Shown here: in pieces, positions 57,256-64,000 of the stretch
How positions within the stretch are numbered: position 1 is the stretch's first letter
Layout of the letters: every line of letters begins with the position of its first letter
Source of the DNA: Adiantum capillus-veneris
Lineage: Eukaryota; Streptophyta; Polypodiopsida; Polypodiales; Pteridaceae
NCBI GenBank assembly: GCA_014529385.2
Contig: CM043971.1
Span: 98,781,985-98,845,984, forward strand
Direction: 5' to 3'
DNA length: 64,000 bases
Notes under the pieces: model-generated
Told to the model about the DNA's origin: nothing
Databases searched by the model: none
What the model saw: the letters and a program-made list of their open reading frames with translations, nothing else
Made by a program: the position numbers and the translations under genes

Positions 57256-57594
57256 TGTAAGGATTGAGTGAAGTTCAAATTGCAGATGCAGACTCAGTAG
57301 TCTATTCAATTTGCAGATTCAAACTAAGCAGTCTGCAAAATTTGGACACATCACTCTGATTGTACTACAAAATAAGACACATCATTAAAGTGATGGATAT
57401 GCATACACAAAAGATGAATATAAGTTATAGATGGAGAGGATAGCTTCGACATAGTGTTTTTGGGTACAAAAGAGTTGTACCTCTTTAGATTTTTTCTGAT
57501 AGATATAGTGTAGGATTATAAAACCACCTGATAAGGATGGAAAAAATACAACCACCCAAAAAGGCTGCGGATGGGCACGTGGCCCTTTATCCCA
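57256..57594 (-). repeat. Cop-E 5' LTR
   Basis: Plus-strand TGTAAGGATTGAG...CTTTATCCCA, then TATAG. Confidence 0.9.
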
Positions 57595-57746
57595 TATAGA
57601 ACTAGAGAGGCATTTCTTGCTTACCTCAATCACAACAACTTGGAACAAGCTAATCTAAGAGCCAAACTCAAATTTTCTTATTTAGGGGGTTTTATTCATA
57701 TCTACATGACACCTACATGTGATATTATGCTCCAAAAAAGCTCCAG

Positions 57747-58870
57747 TGTAGCATATGATTGTGCTTTGTGCGATCATGAAAAACTAGATTCCTTGCAACT
57801 GCAAATGTGCTTTGACTGCTAGTGTAGATAGTGTTGCCAGTGTCTTGTCCAACACCCAAATCATCCATAAGGCATCTAAGCCATACACATTATCAAGCAT
57901 GAAACAAAAACCACTTGTGGACACTCGCATGTTAAAACAACCAGCCCAATATGAGTCTTAAAAAGCATGTAAGACTGTCAAAAATGATCCCCCATCGGGA
58001 TGAAACAAGCCAAGATGTAAAATGCCACTCAAGTAGCAAAAAATCCTCTTGCCAGCTTGCCAATTCTTAGATCCCGTGCTATGCATAAATCTGATGAGTT
58101 GTGAGACTGCAAATTGAATATTCGGCCTTGTGTTGTATACATAAATAAGGCAGCCAACACTAGTTTGGTAAAGAGTGACATCGACAAGATCACGAGCATC
58201 ATGAAGACTCAATTCCACACCTGTTTCCATGGGAGTAGAAATAGGTTTTCATTCCTCAAGTCCAAACTTACATAGCAATGTCTCTATGTAACTTGTCTGA
58301 CACAAGGCAATACCACCATCACACTGCTGAAACTGTATACCCAAGTAATGATGCATTAACCCCAAATCTTTCATCTTGAAAGTAGCATTCAAATGAGCCT
58401 TAAATTCAGCAATATGTCTCTCATTTGGTCCAGTGATCATCAGATCATCCACATAGAGAACAACAATGAGAAGTACATCACCCTCATGCTTTACATCCAA
58501 TGTGCTTTCTATTGGATTGCTATGAAAGCCTTATTTGACAAAATGAGTGTCAGCCTTCTCATACCAAGCGCGCGAAAATTGCTTTAACCCATACAAATCT
58601 TTCTTACATTTGCACACTTTATCTTCTTGCCCTTTAATGACAAAACCACGAGGCTGCGTTACATAAACTTCCTCAAGTATGTCACCATTCAAGAAAGCAC
58701 TAACAATGTATGATTGATGTGCATCCCGACCAAAATGAGCTACCACTACACATAGAAAACGCACAGTAGTCATACAAAAAGTGGGAGAAAATGTCTGTAT
58801 AACCTATTCTTTTTTGCTATGCATAACCCTTTGCAACATGTCAAGCCTTATAGCAATCAATCTCACCATC
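57747..58870 (-). pseudogene. Cop-C RT-RNase H remnant
   Basis: RT 58531-58773 (FLCVVVAHFGRDAHQSYIVSAFLNGD) and 58249-58500 with an intact YVDD box (VVLYVDDLMITGPNERH). RNase H is 57958-58230 and a broken tail to 57747. Frames are separated by stops. Confidence 0.88.
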
Positions 58871-60885
58871 TGGCTTGTGTTTCAGCTTGTAAACCCACTT
58901 TGTACCAATGGCATTTTTGCCAGGAGGCAAACCACATAAATTCCATGTGTCATTTTCTATAAGTACATCACATTCTGATTGCATGACAAGCATCCAATTT
59001 TTTGAACTCTGTGGTTCATCAAAAGCTAGAGGTTCCTCAACGTCACATAAACTAGACACAACCAAAGTAGAACAATCTGATGCATAAGATGCATGGCAAG
59101 AACTTAAAACAATACGAATAGACAAAGGTGCATCCAATTTACTGTCACACAAAGTATGCACCAGCCATTTAGACATACCTCTAGCCTGCTCATTCTTAGC
59201 CCTTTCCTCATCAAGTACATATGTACATCTGCGTCAGTAATAGGCTGATCTATACAATTTTCAGAAATCCCCATAGGCTGCACATTTGCCTCATTGGAAT
59301 TTACATTCAAACTTCCACCACTGAAAAGAGGCAACAAAGTGTCATAAATGTCTTGTGAGCTTACATTATTGTCTCTAGTACATGACAGGAAGGGCTGAAC
59401 AAAACCTTCCACAAACACAACATCCCAAGATACACTTTGTTTGCGGATGATACAACCTGTAACCTTTGCTTTCAGCACTATAACCAACAAAAATACATTT
59501 GACAACATTATCATCCAATTTTTTGTGATGTGTTTGTGGCACCAAAGCATATGCCAAACAACCAAAAACACGCATGTGCTCAATAGAAGGATTTCTATCA
59601 TGCCATGCTTCATATGGAGTCATAGATTGCAAATCTTTTGTAGGACAGTTGTTAAGTACATAAGTGGCACTCACGATGGGGCCTCAAGCCAAAACAAATG
59701 CGGCAAAGCTTGACTTTTGACCATACATCATGCCATTTTTATAAGTGACCTATTTTTCCTCTCAGCAACACCATTTTGTTGAGGCATATATGGCACTATA
59801 CATTGGTGTTTTATCCCACGACTAGCTAGAAATGCATTAAATTCATGAGACATATACTCCCCTCCTCGATCTGAATGGAGAGTGCTCATAGTACATTTTG
59901 AGACATTTTCAGCCATAGCTAGAAATTTCTTGAAGCATAAAAAACACTTTGGACTTCGCTTTAAGCAAATACACCAATGCACGCCTGGAATAATCATCAA
60001 TGAAAGTCACAAAGTAAAGGTAATTTCCGGAGGACGGAGTTTGGATGGCCCCACAAACATCACTATGCACAAGTTGCAACTTGCACAAGCCCTAATTGAA
60101 CAATCCTTTGGAAAGTTCAATCGCTACATCTTACCCAAAATACAACCTTCACAAACATGTTTGACTGGTGCTTCAAGAGGCCGCAAAGAAACAACCATAT
60201 TAGATTTTTGCAGACGCAAAAAATTGGAAAAATTCAGATGCCCAAAACGTGCATGCCAAAGTTTTGCATCTGAAATAGCCTTTGAATACACAACATCATT
60301 TGCAAAATTTTGCCCACACTTGTCATACAAAGTGATCTTATACAACCCACGGTATAAAATGCCAGATGCATCAATTTCATCACCAAAACTAAGATCATGT
60401 TCTATATATCTATCATCCATAAATTTGACTACGAGACCAAGTCTAGCAAGTGCAAATACAGAAAAAAGATTCTTCTTGATCCCAGGTACATACAATGCAT
60501 CAACAATTGTGAAAGAACTTCCATTTGCTGCAGTAAGCACAATCTTTCCAACTCCCTTGATCGGATAAGAGGCATTGTTGGCACAAGTGACTAAATTTCC
60601 ATGAGGGACATCCTCAAGAGAGGTAAACAAGGCACGATGAGAGGAAATGTGTTTTGTAGTACCACTGTCAAAGTACCACACATGAGCGTCTGCATCAACT
60701 GACAAACATGCATCATGGACAAAAGGATCATAAGTGCACTCTGCACTAAAAGCCCGTTCTGCATCAACGGCAGCATCACAATCTCCTTTCACAGAAGACT
60801 CAACAATAGCTGCATTTGTAGTGGAACCAATATTTATAGTAGAACCAACCTCTTTCTTCTTAGACTCTTTTTCCTTCTTAGGACA
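58871..60885 (-). pseudogene. Cop-C protease-integrase and linker remnant
   Basis: A 257-codon open piece (60124-60897) holds protease FDSGTTKHISSH and the pre-integrase H...H...CEGC finger. Integrase follows at 59728-60000 (SDRGGEYMSHEF, PQQNGVAERKNRS), the integrase end at 59375-59674, and the linker at 58841-59245. Integrase and linker frames are interrupted. Confidence 0.88.
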
Positions 60886-61775
60886 TTGCTTGATCAAGTG
60901 ATCATTAGCTTTACATTAATGGCAACACAACTTCTTTTTTTCCTTTTCACTAGAATCCCCAGATGAATGGTTGCCAGAAGAAGCATTAGGAACATGTGAT
61001 TTACCACTCGCAGAATAACCATGAGAAGTGGCTACATTGTTGTTGCCACCTTTTCTTTGAGGAGCAACAAAGGCCCGTTCGACTGCACGTTGTCTAGCCC
61101 TGTTTTTTTTGGAAAGTGACTCTCTTGCAACAGCAATGTGCATAATGCATCAAACTTGACAAATTCTCGATTTCCTTGGGTCATAAGTCTCCAAGTAGTA
61201 ACAAAAGTCTGGTAAGAATCTGGCAAAGCATTAAGAACAGTCTGCACAAGGGAACTGTCAGAAATAGCTTTACCTACAGAAATAAGTTGCTCATTAATAT
61301 CCTTAACACCAGCAAGAAAAGTTTCCATCTCATCTTCCTCATGCGTAATCTTTGACTCCAGCTATTTACGTAGCAATACAATCTTTGTCTCATTGCGACT
61401 TGCATAAAGACCAGCCACAATATCCCAAGCCTGTTGTGCAGATTTCATTGAACGAATGTGAGAAGTAATAGTGTGCTTCACATGCAATGCAATTAATGCA
61501 TGAGCTTGTGCATCTTTTACATCCCAAAGATCTTGCTCAACCACCGTAGGCAAAAAAACTCTGGCGATAGCAATCCTGCCACCAAATCCTGCAACATCGT
61601 CAATATCGCCTACATCCTCAGAACTAGGATGTACATCAAGGCCCTATACAATATTCCAAATGACCTTTGACACAAGGACATGTTGCATCATGTAAGCCCA
61701 CATATAGGGTAATCGTCCCATCAATCGATCTTCAACAACAAACATCTTGGACACATCTCTGTTGTTGTCAGCCAT
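60886..61775 (-). pseudogene. Cop-C gag remnant with a stop inside the zinc knuckle
   Basis: ATG is the complement of 61773-61775 (MADNNRDVSKMFVVEDRLMG). Pieces lie at 61362-61553 and 61032-61328 (LPDSYQTFVTTW). The CCHC box reads CCH-stop-CKANDHLIKQCP near 60916, a TAA where Cop-A has TAC (Tyr). This stop would separate Gag from Pol. Confidence 0.88.
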
Positions 61776-62122
61776 GGCAAATGTTGCACCTGATGTGAAA
61801 ACTGCCCAAAAAGAGGAGAAATGAAGCGAGAACAACACTTTCCATATAGCACAAACTGTAGAAGATTGTAAGGGACTTGTTATGCAAAAAATGGCACTGA
61901 CAAAAAATTTGCACAAAATGACGAAATTACTCGCACAACACTGCTTGTAGTGGGAACGAAGGCCGAAATGAGCCCGAATCATAAATCTAAGTAGACCAAG
62001 CTTACGAGCTTATCTGAATTATTTTTCAACCAGTTAACGCTCATCAAAGTTCATAGAATTTGGAGAAAGTGAGCAGGTGTGTGCTAGAGCTGCTGGCAAC
62101 TAAGCTCGAGAGGATGCAACCT

Positions 62123-62134
62123 TCTCTGATACCA
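62123..62134 (-). other. Cop-C primer binding site
   Basis: The minus strand reads TGGTATCAGAGA. Confidence 0.8.
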
Positions 62135-62136
62135 AT

Positions 62137-62278
62137 TGTTTGAATTAGGGTTGTAAGAAACACACACACCTTGGAGAAGACGAAGGAAGCTCAAGGCACA
62201 CAACAAAGAGTGTATTACTTAGTGTGCAATGGAAATATATATAGCCCTTTAGTGATGGGTGTATATCCACATGTAGTA
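62137..62278 (-). repeat. Cop-C 5' LTR, internally shortened
   Basis: It starts TGTTTGAATTAGGG (plus strand) like the family and matches through gatgggtgtatat. It then jumps to a ccacatgta end-like segment. The last LTR bases are not recognisable. Confidence 0.7.
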
Positions 62279-62368
62279 GTCTATGACCAAGGCTTCTTAT
62301 GGCAATGTTATACATGCTATATGCCACCTAGGATGCATAATTGACTAGGAATATTCTCCATGATGGCT

Positions 62369-62733
62369 TTAGGACAAAGCCCTCGAACCTTACAACAAAG
62401 GCATTGCCTTGTGAGAAGTTCAAAGCTTTGGGCATGCTTCCCATTGTGGACTGATCATGTCCATATGGCCTTCCCTACACTCTATGTGCCATCTCTTGTT
62501 CACAGTATGACTCCTTGGGGGATTTGTTACCATGTATATAGTAGCAATGTGTGTAACACACTTAGGACCGCCCGGGAACTTCCCACCCCCTGCACGATGC
62601 TTTGTATATATGCCCATCACTCTAAATCCTTATTTTTTATTTGCCCACCAAGTAATATATTCTCAATTGTAAGCCTTGAGCTTCTTCTCCATCTCCAAGC
62701 TGTGTGTGCCTTGGTGCAACACTAACTCCGACA
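62369..62733 (+). mobile_element. Cop-D: 3' end of a plus-strand relative of Cop-A/B
   Basis: It contains the last codons of RNase H (aaaggcattgccttgtgagaag..., matching Cop-B 23390-23420), a polypurine tract CTTGGGGGATTT and an LTR (62525-62733, TGTTACCATG...ACTCCGACA). The rest of the element is absent. It lies in opposite orientation ~90 bp from the Cop-C LTR. Confidence 0.82.
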
Positions 62734-63237
62734 TCAAATAGCTCCAAATTCTTTGCAAATGCATTCACACATTCAACAAATCAAAACTTCACTATTAGAC
62801 TATAATTGAAGCCTTTAATTAAAATAGTATCTACATGTAAGAAAAAAATATTAGTCCAATTAGTCAAAACTTACCAGATCAACTAGCCAAAAATGGTGAA
62901 ATTAGTGAATGGTTGGTGATAAATCTTTGTGTGTAAGCAAGAACTTAGAGGAAAATGGAGGGTAATAAGGGTAAATTGATTAGCATACACATTGCACACA
63001 CATCCTAAGTACATAAATCGTCCTTCAAACATACCAATCCTAATCTAGTTAGAATAAATGAGTCAAACCCTCTGCTAAAATGCCTTGATTACACTAGCTT
63101 GGCCACCAATTTGGAAGATGGTGCCAAATGTAAGTGCAGTGGCTAAATATATATATAGGAATCCAACATACTCTTCAATCCATGGATTGTTAACATGAAT
63201 AGATCATGGAAACACTTGTAGACAATTAGTGAGCAAA
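62734..63237. other. Gene-free AT-rich stretch
   Basis: No gene or repeat recognised. Confidence 0.5.
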
Positions 63238-63626
63238 ATTATCAATGCAACGTAAAAGAGGTGAAGTCTATGAGGCGTTCAATACCAATGGAAAATAAAT
63301 TCCATAAATTTTCATACTCCAAACCACTCCTATATACTTCTACTAACTCAATCCTCACACATATATCAATAATGGACGAATCTAGCATATCTATACCCTA
63401 CACAAGTATCAACACATGGATATGATTAAGCTAAATTATCAATGCAATGTAAAAGAGGTGAAGTCTATGAGGCGTTCAATACCAATGGAAAATAAATTCC
63501 ATAAATTTTCATACTCCAAACCACTTCTATATACTTCTACTAACTCAATCCTCACACATATATCAATAATGGACGAATCTAGCATATCTATACCCTACAC
63601 AGGTATCAACACATGGATATCATTAA
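63238..63626. repeat. 197-bp tandem duplication
   Basis: Two adjacent copies (63238-63434 and 63435-63626) starting attatcaatgcaa(c/t)gtaaaag and ending acacatggatat(g/c)atta. Only a handful of substitutions separate them, so it is a recent local duplication. Confidence 0.93.
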
Positions 63627-64000
63627 TCAAGCACACACAAATTAAGCATAGCAACAATAAATTTTAGACACTAATTAAGCCATACAAGTCCATGCATATT
63701 AACTTCTTATTAAATCACAATGAAACGATAATGACAAGAGACTGTTTAGAAGGGAAACTAGCAAGATTTACAATCTAACTATGAAACAAGAGAGACATTA
63801 TGAAGCTAACATTATTATTAGAGCTACAACTCAATGATTATGGAGAAGTTTAAGGGACGCATAACCTTAGCCACACACATAGGAGATATCTCTCACACAT
63901 TGAGAGTTTTAGGGCTCACAATTTTGATATTTCCATACCTACCTAGGGTATAACGTATGTATGGTTCGAGCTTCCGAGGCCATTACGGGTCCACACTTAT
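63627..64000. other. Gene-free AT-rich stretch at window end
   Basis: No gene or repeat recognised. Confidence 0.5.

Larger units (their letters stand above)
52278..57594 (-). mobile_element. Cop-E: old, complete Ty1/copia LTR retrotransposon
   Basis: 339-bp LTRs (52278-52616, 57256-57594) are flanked by TATAG duplications (52273-52277, 57595-57599). On the minus strand the order is 5' LTR, primer site, gag, protease, integrase, RT, RNase H, polypurine tract, 3' LTR. The LTRs are strongly diverged (many substitutions and indels), and the coding region has numerous frameshifts. It is the same lineage as Cop-I. The 5' LTR begins TGGGATAAAG where the 3' LTR has TGTTGGGATAAAG, a 3-base difference at the terminus. 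Confidence 0.92.
57747..62278 (-). mobile_element. Cop-C: near full-length copia element lacking its 3' LTR
   Basis: Same family as Cop-A and Cop-B (gag start, leader and LTR sequence match), but with gag, protease, integrase, RT and RNase H all present on the minus strand. The 5' LTR (62137-62278) is shortened by an internal deletion. The 3' end breaks off in RNase H at about 57747, where unrelated DNA begins. It serves as an internal reference for what Cop-A and Cop-B have lost. Confidence 0.88.

Noticed and set aside
59882-60568. 228-codon plus-strand frame
   Set aside because: Exact antisense of the Cop-C protease-integrase coding strand, which has recognisable motifs.

Overview
The window looks like a slice of a large, repeat-rich land-plant nuclear genome. 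The evidence is several Ty1/copia retrotransposons primed by initiator-Met tRNA (TGGTATCAGAGC), a plant-type Helitron, tRNA-derived SINE-like elements, a Mutator-like MITE, and very long (CT)n/(GA)n and (CA)n/(GT)n microsatellites. I cannot fix the species or clade from sequence alone. I found no convincing intact host gene in 64 kb. Almost every open frame is a retrotransposon piece, an antisense shadow, or a translation of a simple repeat.

Layout. 1-1877 is unassigned apart from a SINE-like tRNA-related unit. 1883-4932 is Cop-A, an internally deleted copia element on the minus strand with both LTRs and a TTACT target duplication. 6779-7348 is a SINE-like element sandwiched between ~190-bp direct repeats; an opposite-strand copy lies at 16071-16258. 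8132-12384 is a non-autonomous Helitron-like insertion (5' TC, 3' hairpin + CTAG) in an A/G-rich minisatellite. 12385-18400 is microsatellite-rich and otherwise unassigned.

18578-52351 is a head-to-tail tandem duplication of an ancestral ~10.8-kb segment. Unit 1 is 18578-36019 and unit 2 is 36041-52351, joined by a 21-bp filler. Each unit carries a truncated copia gag/leader (Cop-H), a copia element with a 5' LTR, a long leader and broken gag-pol (Cop-F), and a foreign block inside the Cop-F integrase holding a SINE-like unit, a MULE-type MITE and microsatellites. After duplication, unit 1 received Cop-B (21065-23767) and Cop-I (24361-29900) and lost ~1.64 kb. Unit 2 received LTR-G (40099-45609). 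In each case the other unit keeps the unoccupied target with a single copy of the 5-bp duplication. Subtracting the insertions and the deletion makes the two unit lengths agree.

52278-57594 is Cop-E, an old complete copia element on the minus strand. It predates the duplication, because the duplication breakpoint lies inside its left LTR. 57747-62278 is Cop-C, a nearly full-length but stop-ridden relative of Cop-A and Cop-B, followed by the 3' end of a plus-strand relative (Cop-D). The last 1.3 kb holds a 197-bp tandem repeat and nothing else recognised.

The one near-functional gene is the 1311-codon Gag-Pol frame of Cop-I (24642-28577, minus). Its LTRs differ at only 2 of 192 positions, and it appears disabled only by a single-base frameshift near the start of gag. 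Names such as Cop-A or LTR-G are local labels. All homology statements come from reading motifs and comparing copies within the window by eye; no database search was run.
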